Shown: piece by piece, positions 7,605-17,768 of the stretch | Layout of the letters: each line of letters begins with the position of its first letter | How positions within the stretch are numbered: position 1 is the first letter of the stretch | DNA from: an uncultured Clostridia bacterium | Lineage (GTDB): Bacteria; Bacillota; Clostridia; TANB77; CAG-508 | NCBI GenBank assembly: GCA_947631785.1 | Contig: CANRMR010000016.1 | Coordinates: 1 to 40,279 of the forward strand | DNA length: 40,279 nt | Direction of reading: 5' to 3' | Position numbers and translations under genes: made by a program | Notes under the pieces: model-generated | Databases searched by the model: none | What the model saw: the letters and a program-made list of their open reading frames with translations, nothing else | Told to the model about the DNA's origin: nothing

Positions 7605-9267
7605 TTGACAGATATAGAAATTGCAAAACAAGTACAATTAAAACATATTAAAGATATTGCTAAAAAATTAAATATAGATGAAGAAGAATTAGAATATTAT
7701 GGTAAATATAAAGCAAAAGTTTCAGATGATGTTTATAAACAAAAAGAAAACATGCCAAATGGAAAATTAGTTTTAGTTACAGCAATTAATCCAACACCAC
7801 TAGGAGAGGGAAAAACAACAATATCAATAGGTCTTGCAGATGGATTATCTAAAATTGGAAAAAAAGCCGTATTAGCTCTTAGAGAACCATCATTAGGACC
7901 TGTTTTTGGTATTAAAGGAGGAGCAACAGGAGGTGGAAGAGCACAAATTGCACCAATGGAAGATATTAATCTTCATTTTACAGGTGATATTCATGCTATA
8001 ACTTCTGCAAATAATCTTTTGTCTGCAATGATTGATAATCATATTTATTTTGGAAATGAACTTAAATTTAAAAAAGTAGTTTGGAAAAGATGTGTAGATT
8101 TAAATGATAGACAATTAAGAAAAATAACTTGTGGTTTATCAGAAGAAAAAAATATTGTTCCAAGAGAAGATGGATTTGATATATCTGTTGCTTCTGAAAT
8201 TATGGCTATACTATGTTTAGCAGAAGATATTGATGATTTAAAAAATAGGCTAGCAAACATTATAGTTGGATATAACGAAGATGATAAGCCAATTTATGCA
8301 AAAGATTTAAATGCTACGCGGTAGTTTAGCAGTTTTATTAAAAGATGCAATAAAGCCAAATTTAGTGCAAACTTTAGAACATACACCTGCATTTGTACAT
8401 GGTGGTCCATTTGCAAACATTGCACATGGAGCAAATAGCATAAGGGCAACTAAACTTGCATTAAAACTTGCAGATTATTGTGTAACAGAAGCAGGTTTTG
8501 GTGCAGATTTAGGTGCAGAAAAATTTTTAAACATAAAATGTAGAAAGGCAAATTTAAAACCTGATGTAGTAGTTTGTGTTGCAACAATTAAAGCATTAAA
8601 ATATCATGGGGGACTTTCAAAAGAAAAGCTTTTTGATGAAGATTTAGTAGCCTTAGAAAATGGTATGCATAATTTATTAAAACATATTCATAATATACAT
8701 GAAGAATTTGGATTAAATGTAGTTGTTGCAATTAATCAGTATAAAGAAGATAGTAAAGAAGAAATAAACTTTTTACAAAAAGAATTAGAAAAAAGAAATA
8801 TACCAATTAGTCTAGTACAGGCTTGGGAATATGGAGGAGAAGGTGCAATAGATTTAGCAAAAAAAGTAGTATCACTTTGCAATGAAAATTCAAATTTAAA
8901 ATTTACTTATAATTTAGAAGAAACAATAGAAGAAAAAATAGAAAAGATTGCTACTAAAATTTATGGAGCAGATTCAGTTTTGTATACAGATACTGCAAAG
9001 AAAACTATTAAAAAAATAAATGACATGGGTTATGGAAATTTGCCAGTTTGTATAGCAAAAACTCAATATTCTTTTTCAGATGATCCTAAAAATTTAGAAT
9101 GTAAAGAACCATTTACAATACATGTACAAGATGTAATTTTAAAAGCAGGAGCTGGATTTGTTGTTGTAATGACAGGAAAAATATTTACTATGCCAGGACT
9201 GCCAAAAGTTCCAGCAGCAGAAAAAATTGATATAGATAATAAAGGAAATATAGTAGGAATATTTTAA
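7605..9267 (+). CDS. fhs: Formate-tetrahydrofolate ligase, split by CGG +1 frameshift
   Basis: TTG start at 7605, chosen for AAGGAGGG seven bases upstream. The enzyme makes 10-formyl-THF from formate, THF and ATP. The N-terminal part has [19 protein letters not shown] (P-loop), [30 protein letters not shown] and AITSANNLL. The C-terminal part has [32 protein letters not shown] and TKPGLPK-like [14 protein letters not shown]. Frame 0 stops at TAG immediately after CGG 8319-8321. Skipping C8319 gives [16 protein letters not shown], where the glycine matches the conserved GAMxxLLKDA position. The joined product is 238 + 315 = 553 aa, the usual length. The two halves overlap perfectly with no missing residues. 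Confidence 0.93.
8319..8322 (+). other. CGG +1 frameshift site in fhs
   Basis: GCT ACG CGG TAG in frame 0. Skipping C8319 reads ACG GGT AGT TTA GCA (T-G-S-L-A), the conserved glycine before LLKDA. Confidence 0.8.
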
Positions 9268-9358
9268 AAATATTCCTACTATATTTCTATATGTATAATT
9301 ACACCTTATTTGGATAAAATAGTAATTAATTTATATAAACTAAAAAGGTGGAATTTTA

Positions 9359-10036
9359 ATGCTAAAAAATAAAAAAGCAATTTTAATTATTATCTTATCT
9401 TTTATAATATTTATTTGTTATCATGTTTTAAGATACAATTATTCTGTAGAAACATTGTCAAAATATGGATCTCGAGGAAGTGAAGTTACACAAATTCAAA
9501 CAAAATTAAAAAGATGGGGTTATTATAATGGAAGTATAGATGGAATTTATGGAAGTAAAACAGTAGAGGCTGTAAAATATTTTCAAAGAAAAAATGGACT
9601 AACAGCAGATGGAATAGCTGGAACTAAAACTCTTGCTGCTATGGGAATTACATCATCTGGTTCATCTAGTTCTTCATCTTCTAGTTCAAACAATGTAAAT
9701 TTACTTGCAAGACTTATTTATGGAGAAGCAAGAGGTGAACCATATTCGGGGCAAGTAGCGGTTGGAGCTGTTGTTTTAAACAGAGTAAAGAGTTCATCTT
9801 TTCCAAATACAATAGCAGGTGTTATATATCAGTCTGGTGCTTTTGATGCAGTATCAGATGGACAAATTAATTTAAGCCCAAATTCTACAGCAAAAAAGGC
9901 AGCTCAAGATGCAATAAATGGTTGGGATCCTTCTTATGGTGCAATATATTATTTTAACCCAAATACTGCAACAAATAAATGGATATGGTCAAGACCAATG
10001 ACAGTTACAATTGGAAGACACAGATTTTGTAAATAA
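9359..10036 (+). CDS. Cell wall hydrolase, SleB-like (peptidoglycan-binding + Hydrolase_2)
   Basis: 225 aa, ATG behind AAAAGGTGGAATT. An N-terminal membrane anchor (AILIIILSFIIFICYHVL) is followed by a PG_binding_1 domain at about residues 38-98 (GSRGSEVTQIQTKLKRWGYY, DGIYGSKTVEAVKYFQ, GLTADGIAGTKTL). A serine linker comes next, then the Hydrolase_2/SleB catalytic domain (LLARLIYGEARGEPYSGQVA with the catalytic Glu, AVVLNRVKSSSFPNTI, SRPMTVTIGRHRFCK). In spore formers such enzymes cut the cortex during germination, so the gene hints at sporulation ability, but some relatives act in vegetative wall turnover. Confidence 0.88.
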   Translation: MLKNKKAILIIILSFIIFICYHVLRYNYSVETLSKYGSRGSEVTQIQTKLKRWGYYNGSIDGIYGSKTVEAVKYFQRKNGLTADGIAGTKTLAAMGITSSGSSSSSSSSSNNVNLLARLIYGEARGEPYSGQVAVGAVVLNRVKSSSFPNTIAGVIYQSGAFDAVSDGQINLSPNSTAKKAAQDAINGWDPSYGAIYYFNPNTATNKWIWSRPMTVTIGRHRFCK

Positions 10037-10060
10037 TGGCATATTTCATGCCATTATTTT
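10031..10060 (+). terminator. Terminator after sleB-like gene
   Basis: AAATAATGGCAT and ATGCCATTATTTT form a stem around a 5-nt loop. The left arm includes the stop codon, and the right arm ends in TTTT. Confidence 0.75.
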
Positions 10061-10092
10061 ACATAGTGGTATATACAATTATACGAAACGTG

Positions 10093-10121
10093 TTGATTTT
10101 TGTATAAAAATAATATATAAT
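10093..10121 (+). promoter_or_regulatory. Promoter of the DUF4190 gene
   Basis: TTGATT (10093-10098), 17-nt spacer, TATAAT (10116-10121). Confidence 0.7.
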
Positions 10122-10153
10122 GGTCATATAAATAAAAAAAGGGAGGTTTTAAT

Positions 10154-10609
10154 ATGGAAGGAGAAGAAAATAAAAAAGAAGAAGTAAATAATACTTCAGA
10201 AGAAAAGAAAGTAGAAGTTATAAATACTACAGAAGAAAATAATAATACACAAAGTGCAAATCAAACACCTAAAAATGAATCAAAAGGTTTAGCAGTTGCT
10301 TCAATGGTACTTGGAATTATTTCACTTTTAATGTGGTGTGTAATGTATATTTCTATACCATGTGCAATACTTGCAATAATATTTGGAGCTGTTGCTAGAA
10401 AAAAAGCAGGAAGAGGAATGGCAATAGCAGGTTTAGTACTTGGAATTATATCTTTTGTTATAATGGTAATTACAATTGTACTTGGAGTTAGCATATTTTC
10501 TAGTATATTTTCTTCACCAGATAAATGGGAAAACTTTTTAGATAAATATGAAAGCTATGATTATGATAATAACTTAAGATTTAATTATAGAATTAATTAT
10601 GATATTTAA
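10154..10609 (+). CDS. DUF4190 domain membrane protein
   Basis: 151 aa, ATG behind GGGAGG. An acidic, Glu/Lys/Asn-rich disordered N-terminus of about 40 residues is followed by two hydrophobic segments: GLAVASMVLGIISLLMWCVM, and the DUF4190 glycine-rich pattern ILAIIFGAVARKKAGRGMAI then AGLVLGIISFVIMVITIVLG. A short Tyr/Asp-rich tail follows. Function unknown. The gene has its own promoter and a strong terminator. Confidence 0.8.
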   Translation: MEGEENKKEEVNNTSEEKKVEVINTTEENNNTQSANQTPKNESKGLAVASMVLGIISLLMWCVMYISIPCAILAIIFGAVARKKAGRGMAIAGLVLGIISFVIMVITIVLGVSIFSSIFSSPDKWENFLDKYESYDYDNNLRFNYRINYDI

Positions 10610-10621
10610 GAGAAAATCTAT

Positions 10622-10659
10622 GCAAAAAAAAACAAGGTTTTACCCTTGTTTTTTTTTGC
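10622..10659. terminator. Bidirectional terminator before gatC
   Basis: GCAAAAAAAAACAAGG pairs with the mirror CCTTGT plus T-run and GC. Core stem AACAAGG (10631-10637) with CCTTGTT (10644-10650), extended by A/T tracts. Confidence 0.85.
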
Positions 10660-10701
10660 CAATAGTTATATAATATGTTCATTATAAGGAGGAGATAAAA
10701 A

Positions 10702-10986
10702 ATGGATGTAAGCAAAGAAGAAATAAAGCATATTGCAAAACTTGCAAATTTAAATTTAAAAGAAGATGAAATTGACAAATATATTTTAAATTTGCAAGAT
10801 ATTTTAAATTTTGCAAATATTGTAAATAATGCTCCAACAGAAGGAGTAGAAGAAGCAATCGGCGTGCAAAATAAGGAAAATGTATTTAGAAAAGATGAAG
10901 TAAAAAAATTTAGTAATAGAGAAGAATTATTGCAAAATGCACCAGATAAAGAAAATGGAATGTTTAAAATACCAAAAGTAATTTAA
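10702..10986 (+). CDS. gatC: Asp-tRNA(Asn)/Glu-tRNA(Gln) amidotransferase subunit C
   Basis: 94 aa, ATG behind AAGGAGGAG. GatC is the small clamp that stabilises GatA-GatB. Typical features are EEIKHIAKLANLNLKEDEID, LQDILNFANIVNNAPTEGVE and the C-terminal FRKDEVKKF and NAPDKENGMFKIPKVI. It starts the gatC-gatA-nagZ-gatB run, 21 nt before gatA. The complex makes Gln-tRNA(Gln) from Glu-tRNA(Gln); a tRNA-Gln gene lies at 39138. Confidence 0.94.
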   Translation: MDVSKEEIKHIAKLANLNLKEDEIDKYILNLQDILNFANIVNNAPTEGVEEAIGVQNKENVFRKDEVKKFSNREELLQNAPDKENGMFKIPKVI

Positions 10987-11007
10987 AAGAAGGAGGAAGA
11001 AAGATAA

Positions 11008-12477
11008 ATGAATATAACTGATTTAACAGTACATGAGTTAATGGAAAAGTTAGAAAAAAAAGAATTAACATCAGAAGAAATTACAAAAGCATATATAGAT
11101 AGAATAAATGAAAAAGAAAAGGATGTAGATGCTTTTGTTACATTAACTACTGATGATGCTTTAAAGCAAGCAAAGGAAATTGATGAAAAAAGAAAAAATG
11201 GTGAAGATGTATCAAAACTTGCTGGTATTCCAATTGGAATAAAAGATAATATGTGTACAAAAGGTGTTAAAACAACATGTAGTTCTAAAATGCTAGAAAA
11301 TTTTATATCACCATATGATGCTACTGTAGTAGAAAAAATAAATGAAATTCAAATGCCTAGTCTTGGAAAACTAAATATGGACGAGTTTGCTATGGGAGGT
11401 TCAACTGAATATTCATACTTTAAGAAAACAAAAAATCCATGGAATTTAAACAAAGTACCAGGAGGTTCTAGTGGAGGATCTGCTGCTGCTGTTGCAGCAA
11501 AGATGGTACCTTGGGCATTAGGATCTGATACAGGAGGTTCTATTCGTCAACCTGCATCACTTTGTGGTGTTGTAGGACTAAAGCCAACATATGGTTTAGT
11601 TTCAAGATTTGGACTAGTTGCTTTTGCATCTTCTTTAGATCAAATTGGTCCAATTACAAAAGATGTAAAAGATGCAGCTATGCTTTTAAATGTAATTGCA
11701 GGACATGATGAAAGAGATACAACATCAGCTATAGTAGAAAAAAAGGACTATGTAAAAGCTTTAAAAAATGATGTGAAGGGATTAAAAATAGGTGTTCCAA
11801 AAGAATATTTTGGAGAAGGAATTAATGAAGAAGTAAAAGAAACTTTAGAAGAAGCTATTAAAAAATACGAAGAATTAGGTGCAACTGTAGAAGAATGTTC
11901 TATAAATGTTGCAGATTATGCATTAGCCACATATTACATTATTGCATGTGCAGAGGCAAGTTCAAACTTAGGAAGATTTGATGGCATTCGTTATGGATAC
12001 AGAACCAAAAATTATGAAAATTTAAAAGACATTTATCGTAATTCAAGAAGTGAAGGTTTTGGTGCAGAGGTAAAAAGAAGAATTATACTTGGAACATATG
12101 TGCTTTCTTCTGGATACTATGATGCTTATTATAAAAAAGCACAACAAGTAAGAACACTTGTAAAACAAGAATTTGCAAAAGCATTTGAAAAATATGATGT
12201 GTTATTAACTCCAACATCACCAACAGTTGCATTTAATATAGGAGAAAAATCAGAAAATCCATTAGAAATGTATTTGTCAGATATTTGTACAGTTTCTGTA
12301 AATATTGCAGGACTTCCAGGAATATCAATTCCAGTTGGAGTAGATAAATCTGGAATGCCAATTGGAATGCAATTAATTGGTAATCATTTCGAAGAAGAAA
12401 CAATTTTAAATGCTGCATATACTTATGAACAATCTATAAAGTTTAAAGAAAAATATGAACCAGAATTTAAAAAATAA
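11008..12477 (+). CDS. gatA: Asp-tRNA(Asn)/Glu-tRNA(Gln) amidotransferase subunit A
   Basis: 489 aa, full length, ATG behind AGAAGGAGGAAG. This is the amidase-signature subunit that frees ammonia from glutamine. The Ser-cisSer-Lys triad is visible: Lys in [14 protein letters not shown], the serines in [14 protein letters not shown] and [15 protein letters not shown]. The C-terminus has [13 protein letters not shown] and [15 protein letters not shown]. The gene is intact, with no in-frame CGG. Confidence 0.97.
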   Translation: MNITDLTVHELMEKLEKKELTSEEITKAYIDRINEKEKDVDAFVTLTTDDALKQAKEIDEKRKNGEDVSKLAGIPIGIKDNMCTKGVKTTCSSKMLENFISPYDATVVEKINEIQMPSLGKLNMDEFAMGGSTEYSYFKKTKNPWNLNKVPGGSSGGSAAAVAAKMVPWALGSDTGGSIRQPASLCGVVGLKPTYGLVSRFGLVAFASSLDQIGPITKDVKDAAMLLNVIAGHDERDTTSAIVEKKDYVKALKNDVKGLKIGVPKEYFGEGINEEVKETLEEAIKKYEELGATVEECSINVADYALATYYIIACAEASSNLGRFDGIRYGYRTKNYENLKDIYRNSRSEGFGAEVKRRIILGTYVLSSGYYDAYYKKAQQVRTLVKQEFAKAFEKYDVLLTPTSPTVAFNIGEKSENPLEMYLSDICTVSVNIAGLPGISIPVGVDKSGMPIGMQLIGNHFEEETILNAAYTYEQSIKFKEKYEPEFKK

Positions 12478-12495
12478 ATTGTATAGAGGTTTTAT

Positions 12496-13786
12496 ATGGG
12501 AAAGCATGAGTATAAAGATAAACATGTAAAAGTTATTATAGGAATATTTGCATTATTAATAATTGCTTTAGGAGTTGTATTTACAAGTAATATATTTAAA
12601 ATTAATAAAAATGAAGAAAGTGCGGATAAATATATACAAAATAATATAGAAAACAATGCTATCCAAAATTATACTTTAGAAAACACATCTAAAGAAGAAA
12701 ATATTACACAAGATACAAATATTAAAGAAGATCAAGAACAATTAGATAGCGCAAATTTAAGCAATGATTTATTTGCAAACTATTATAATCAAGCTGAAAA
12801 CATACTAAAAAATATGTCTTTAGAAGAAAAAGTAGGTCAAATGTTTCTAGTAAGATATCCTAAAACAGGTGTAATAGAGGAAATTAAAACACAATACCCA
12901 GGAGGATATATATTATTTAGTAGAGATTTTGATAATAAAACTAAAAGCTCAATGCTTTCAGAACTAAATAATTGTCAAGAAAATAGTAAAATAAAATTAC
13001 TATTAGGAGTAGATGAAGAAGGCGGCACGGTTGTAAGAGTAAGTAATCATAAGGAATTTAGAGAAACTAAGTTTTTATCACCTCAAAGCCTTTGGCAGCA
13101 AGGCCAACTACCAAAAATTTTAGAGGATTCAAAAGAAAAGTCTGAACTATTAAAAAGTATTGGACTTAATATGAACTTAACACCAGTAGCTGATGTCCCA
13201 ACATCTAGCTCAGACTTTATATATGAAAGATCTTATGGAAGAGGAGCAGAAAAAACAGCAACTTATGTATCAAGATTAATAGAAACTATGAATAATTCAG
13301 GAATGATTTCAACAATGAAACATTTTCCAGGATATCGGAAATAATGTAGATACACACACAGGAATTGCAATTGATAATAGATCATACGAAAATTTTGAAA
13401 CATCTGATTTTTTACCATTTAAATCAGGAATTAAATCAAATGCTCCAACTATTTTGGTAAGCCATAATATTGTAAATTGTATGGATAGTAAAAAGCCTGC
13501 ATCTTTATCTGAAAATGTTCATAAAATTTTAAGAAATGATTTAGGATTTTCGGGTGTAATTATGACAGACGATTTAGCAATGGATGCGGTAAAAAGCTAT
13601 GTTGAAAATGGACAAGCAGCAGTTCAAGCAGTTCTTGCAGGAAACGATATAATTATTACTTCAGATTTTGTAAAACAAAAACAAGAAGTAATAACTGCTG
13701 TAAATGAGGGGAAAATTTCAAAGGATACAATAGATATGGCAGTAAAAAGAATTTTAGCACTTAAGTTAGCTTATAACATAATATAA
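12496..13786 (+). CDS. nagZ: Glycoside hydrolase family 3, NagZ-like beta-N-acetylhexosaminidase, split by CGG +1 frameshift
   Basis: Start at the ATG behind TAGAGG, 19 nt after gatA. An N-terminal membrane segment (VIIGIFALLIIALGVVF) and a linker of about 65 residues are followed by the GH3 barrel: MSLEEKVGQMFLVRYP, LLLGVDEEGGTVVRV, GLNMNLTPVADVP and MKHFPG. Frame 0 ends CGG AAA TAA (stop 13342-13344). Skipping C13336 gives MKHFPGYGNNVDTHTG, the KHFPGxG..D.H active-site motif, and continues to GFSGVIMTDDLAMDAV with the nucleophile Asp. The joined protein is 280 + 149 = 429 aa. It probably recycles peptidoglycan at the outer face of the membrane. Its place between gatA and gatB is unusual. 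Confidence 0.9.
13336..13339 (+). other. CGG +1 frameshift site in nagZ
   Basis: GGA TAT CGG AAA TAA in frame 0. Skipping C13336 reads TAT GGA AAT AAT GTA GAT, restoring the conserved glycine of KHFPGxG. Confidence 0.8.
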
Positions 13787-13817
13787 TATTTTAAAACATT
13801 TTAAGGAGGAAAAATAA

Positions 13818-15257
13818 ATGTCAAGAGAAGATTATGAAGTAGTAATAGGGTTAGAAGTTCATGCAGAACTTTCAACTAAAACAAAAATATTTTGTTCTTG
13901 TGAGACGGAATTTGGAGGAGAACCAAACACACATTGTTGCCCTATATGTATGGCAATGCCAGGTACTTTGCCAGTATTAAATGAAAAAGTAGTAGAATAT
14001 GCAGTAAAGGCAGGACTTGCAACAAATTGCGAAATTTCACAAGATAGCAAAAATGATAGAAAAAATTATTTTTATCCCGACCTTCCAAAAGCATACCAAA
14101 TTTCACAATATGATAAACCTTTATGTGAAAGAGGTTTTGTAGAAATTGAGACAGAAGAAGGAAAAAAGAAAATTCGTCTAACAAGAATTCATATTGAAGA
14201 AGATGCAGGTAAACTAAACCATGATGAATTTGGAAGAGGAAGCCTAGTAGATTTAAATAGAGCAGGAGTTCCATTGATTGAAATTGTATCAGAGCCAGAT
14301 TTAAGATCAGCCAAAGAAGCGGAAAGTTATTTAAGAAAATTAAAATCTATATTAGAATATATAGAAGTATCAGACTGTAAAATGCAAGAGGGGTCATTAA
14401 GAGCAGATGTTAATGTTTCAATTCGTAAAAAAGGAACAAGCGAATTTGGAACAAGAACAGAAATGAAAAATATGAATTCTTTTAGATCAATTGTAAGAGC
14501 AATTGAATATGAAGTTGAAAGACAAATAGATGTTGTAGAAGATGGAGGAAAAATAGAACAAGAAACATTAAGATGGGATGATGTATCAGGAAAAACATTT
14601 TCAATGAGAGATAAAGAAGATGCAGAGGATTATCGTTATTTTCCAGACCCAGATTTAGTTGCGATTCGTCTTTCAGATGAATATATTGAAAACATAAAAA
14701 AAGGTTTGCCAGAACTACCAGAAAGTAGAAGAGCAAGATATATTGATGAATATAAATTAACAGAAAAAGAAGCAAATTTACTTACATCTTCAAAATATTT
14801 ATCAGATTTATTTGAAGATGCAACTAAAATATCAAAAAATCCAAAAGCAGTTGCAAATTGGATAATGTCTGATATTGCAAAAACATTAAATGAAAAAGAA
14901 TTAGAACCAGATCAAATACCTTTTACAGGTGAACATTTAGCAGAGCTTATTTACTTAATTGAAAAAGGAACAATAAGTAATACAATTGGTAAAAAAGTAC
15001 TTGCAGAATTATTTGAAAATCCAAATAAACCTAGCAAAATTATAGAAGAAAAAGGATGGATACAAATTTCTGATGAAGGTGCAATAAAAGAAGTTGTAAT
15101 AAAAGTAATGGAAGAAAACCCACAATCAGTTGCAGATTATAAAGCTGGAAAGGAAAAAGCATTAGGCTTTTTGGTTGGACAGGCAATGAAACAGACAAAA
15201 GGAAAAGCAAACCCACAAATGCTAAATCAAATGTTTAAAGAAGAATTAAATAAATAA
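13818..15257 (+). CDS. gatB: Asp-tRNA(Asn)/Glu-tRNA(Gln) amidotransferase subunit B
   Basis: 479 aa, full length, ATG behind TTAAGGAGG. GatB phosphorylates the misacylated tRNA-bound Glu/Asp and hands it to ammonia from GatA. Marks are VIGLEVHAELSTKTKIFC with the Cys pair of the zinc site, HCCPICMAMPGTLPVLN, KNYFYPDLPKAYQISQYD, RIHIEEDAGKLNHD, LVDLNRAGVPLIEIVSEPD and the C-terminal YqeY-like helical domain ending LGFLVGQAMKQTKGKANPQM. No irregularities. Confidence 0.97.
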   Translation: MSREDYEVVIGLEVHAELSTKTKIFCSCETEFGGEPNTHCCPICMAMPGTLPVLNEKVVEYAVKAGLATNCEISQDSKNDRKNYFYPDLPKAYQISQYDKPLCERGFVEIETEEGKKKIRLTRIHIEEDAGKLNHDEFGRGSLVDLNRAGVPLIEIVSEPDLRSAKEAESYLRKLKSILEYIEVSDCKMQEGSLRADVNVSIRKKGTSEFGTRTEMKNMNSFRSIVRAIEYEVERQIDVVEDGGKIEQETLRWDDVSGKTFSMRDKEDAEDYRYFPDPDLVAIRLSDEYIENIKKGLPELPESRRARYIDEYKLTEKEANLLTSSKYLSDLFEDATKISKNPKAVANWIMSDIAKTLNEKELEPDQIPFTGEHLAELIYLIEKGTISNTIGKKVLAELFENPNKPSKIIEEKGWIQISDEGAIKEVVIKVMEENPQSVADYKAGKEKALGFLVGQAMKQTKGKANPQMLNQMFKEELNK

Positions 15258-15272
15258 AACATATGTAAAACA

Positions 15273-15294
15273 AGGGTACGGTGAACCGTACCCT
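15273..15294. terminator. Bidirectional terminator between gatB and kduI
   Basis: AGGGTACGGT (15273-15282) pairs perfectly with ACCGTACCCT (15285-15294). It serves converging genes, and its right arm overlaps the kduI stop. It resembles the GGGCACGG palindromes elsewhere in form but not in sequence. Confidence 0.8.
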
Positions 15295-16123
15295 ATTTTA
15301 AATCATTCATTTCTACAACATCCATATCAGAGAAAGTTTGGTTTTCTCCAACCATTCCCCATATAAAAGAATAATTTTTAGTTCCACAACCAGAATGAAT
15401 TGACCAACTTGGTGAAATTACCATTTCTTCATTTCCAACTACAATGTGTCTTGTTTGGTTTGGCTCTCCCATAAAGTGCATTACTTTAGAATTATCATCT
15501 AAATCAAAATAGAAATAAACTTCCATTCTTCTATCATGTGTATGGCAAGGCATTGTGTTCCATACATTTCCTGATTCTAAAGAGGTTAGCCCCATAAGTA
15601 ATTGACAACTTTTACATACATTTGGATGAATGTATTGATATATAACTCGTTTGTTACAATCTTCACTACTTCCTTGTGGTAATGGATTTGCATCTCTAAT
15701 ATTGATTTTAACAGTTTCATAACTTTTGTGCGCTGGTGCACTATTAAAATAAAATTTAGCAGGTTTAGTTTTATCAGCACTTTTAAAGATAATTTCTTTT
15801 GTACCCATACCAATATATATTCCATCTTTATAATCTAAAGTAAACTCTTTTCCATCTAAAATAATACTTCCTGTTCCACCAATATTAATAACACCCATTT
15901 CTCTTCTTTCTAAAAAATAATCTGTTCCAAGTTCAGAAGTAGTAGCCAAAGCTAAAGAAGAATTAGTTGGCATACATGCACCAATAATAATACGATCAAC
16001 ATGGCTATATACCATATTAATTTTATCTTTTTCAAATAAGTTTTGAATTAGAAAATGCTTTCTTAATTCTTCAGTTGTATATTTTTTTACATCTTCAGGA
16101 TTCCAAGAATAACGAATTTCCAT
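15293..16123 (-). CDS. kduI: 5-keto-4-deoxyuronate isomerase (5-dehydro-4-deoxy-D-glucuronate isomerase)
   Basis: 276 aa, the only credible minus-strand gene, with a TAAAAGGAGGTTTTAAA ribosome site. KduI converts 5-keto-4-deoxyuronate to 3-deoxy-D-glycero-2,5-hexodiulosonate in pectin and glycosaminoglycan breakdown. Family segments are FLIQNLFEKDKINMVYSHVD, the metal-binding cupin part WNTMPCHTHDRRMEVYFYFD (HxH...E), MHFMGEPNQTRH and SPSWSIHSGCGTKNYSFIWG. It stands alone, without kduD or lyases nearby. Uronate use from mucin or plant fibre would suit a gut organism, but that is inference. Confidence 0.94.
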   Translation of the reverse strand: MEIRYSWNPEDVKKYTTEELRKHFLIQNLFEKDKINMVYSHVDRIIIGACMPTNSSLALATTSELGTDYFLERREMGVINIGGTGSIILDGKEFTLDYKDGIYIGMGTKEIIFKSADKTKPAKFYFNSAPAHKSYETVKINIRDANPLPQGSSEDCNKRVIYQYIHPNVCKSCQLLMGLTSLESGNVWNTMPCHTHDRRMEVYFYFDLDDNSKVMHFMGEPNQTRHIVVGNEEMVISPSWSIHSGCGTKNYSFIWGMVGENQTFSDMDVVEMNDLK

Positions 16124-16259
16124 TTTAAAACCTCCTTTTATATTGTAAAATATTTTATCATATAATCTAATAATTCACAAGAAAGATTTTATTAAAGTTT
16201 TATAAAATCATTGAATAATTAGATTTAATAGTATAAAATATACAAAAAGGACGTGAAAA

Positions 16260-17631
16260 ATGAAAGAAGAATTACCAATTAAAAAAAATAAAGAATATAT
16301 AGTAAAAGTTATTGACCAAGGGTATCAAGGAGAAGGTATAGCAAAAATAGATAATATTCCAATATTTATACCAGGTGCAATTAAAGAAGAAAAAGTAAGA
16401 ATACTTATTGTAAAAGTTGCATCTTCTTATGCATTTGGAAAATTATTAGAAGTAATAGAAAAATCTAAATATAGGGTAAAAGAAGATTGTTATACCTATT
16501 CTAGATGTGGGGGTTGTAATTTAAGACATATAGATTATAAAAAAACATTAGAAATAAAAAAAGATATGGTGCAAAATTTAGTAAATAAAAGTTTAAAAGA
16601 AAAGTTACAAGTAAAAGAAACTATAGGAATGGAAAATCCTATACATTATAGAAATAAAGCACAATATCCAGTTGGTAAGGATAAAAATGGACAAACAGTT
16701 TTTGGTGTGTATGCACGGAAGATCCCATCAAATTATTCCAATTGAAAATTGTTTTATACAAACAACAATATCAAAACAAATAGCAGAGTGTATTATAAAT
16801 TTTATGAAAGAAAATAGTATTGAGCCATATGATGAAAAAATGCAGAAAGGAACAATTAGACATATAATTGTAAAAGTAGGAATGAAAACTAATGAAATTA
16901 TGTGTGTAATTGTTACAAATCAAAGAAAAATAAAAAACGAAGACTTATTAGTAAAACACTTATTAGAACAATTTCCAAATATAAAAACAATTGTAAAAAA
17001 TATAAATGATAAAAACACAAATGTTATTTTAGGAAAAGAAAACAATGTGTTATATGGAAAAGGATATATTAAAGATAAACTTGGAGATTTTACTTTTAAA
17101 ATATCTCCATTATCATTTTATCAAATAAACCCAGTACAAACAGAAAAATTATATAATAAAGCAATTGAACTTGCAAAGCTAACAGGTAAAGAAGTAATAT
17201 TTGATTTATATTGTGGAATTGGAACAATAGGAATATTTGCATCTAAATATGCTAAAAAAGTATATGGTATTGAAATTGTAGAAGAAGCGGTAGAAGATGC
17301 AAAAGAAAATGCAAAACTAAACAATATAAAAAATATAGAATTTTTAAGTGGAGATGTAGAAGAAAAGCTTGATATTTTATTATACAAAAATAAAATAATA
17401 CCAGATGTTATAATAGTTGATCCTCCAAGAAAGGGATTAGATGAAAAAACAATACAAAACTTAATAAAAATAAAACCAGAAAAAATAATTTACATTAGTT
17501 GCAATCCAGCAACATTAATTAGAGATTTATCTAAACTAGAAGAAAATTATAGTATAAAGCAAATACAGCCATTTGATTTCTTCCCATTTACATCACACGT
17601 GGAGTGTGTTACTGTTCTACATTTAAAATAA
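16260..17631 (+). CDS. 23S rRNA (uracil-5-)-methyltransferase RlmCD/RlmD type, split by CGG +1 frameshift
   Basis: ATG 16260 behind AAAGGACGTG. A TRAM domain comes first (VKVIDQGYQGEGIAKIDNIP). The iron-sulfur cysteines follow (CYTYSRCGGCNLRH), then HYRNKAQYPVG. Frame 0 reads CGG and stops at TGA 16743-16745. Skipping C16716 gives FGVYAGRSHQIIPIENC, as in clostridial relatives, and leads to the SAM domain (DLYCGIGTIGIFAS), DPPRKGLDEK and ISCNPATLIRDL with the catalytic Cys, then the C-terminal DFFPFTSHVECV. The joined length is 152 + 304 = 456 aa, normal for the family. It uses SAM to make m5U in 23S rRNA; which site (U747, U1939 or both) cannot be told from sequence. Confidence 0.92.
16716..16719 (+). 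other. CGG +1 frameshift site in the rlmCD-like gene
   Basis: TAT GCA CGG AAG in frame 0. Skipping C16716 reads GCA GGA AGA TCC CAT, giving YAGRSH. The two frames overlap only around this site. Confidence 0.8.
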
Positions 17632-17700
17632 CAGCTAGAAAGCAATAATGGCAATTATTTTAGAAAAAATGTTAAAAATAGGAAAAGAGGAAACAATCTT

Positions 17701-17728
17701 AATAAAGTGTGAAAGCACTTTATTTTTA
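17701..17728 (+). terminator. Terminator after the rlmCD-like gene
   Basis: AATAAAGTG, loop TGAAAG, CACTTTATT, then TTTAT. Confidence 0.75.
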
Positions 17729-17768
17729 TAACTCTAAGGACCAACCATGGATTATATGGAGTGGTAAG

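Noticed and set aside
17730-17768. A riboswitch or small RNA between two terminators
   Set aside because: The short segment has no recognisable aptamer, and pairing is weak; left as unexplained.
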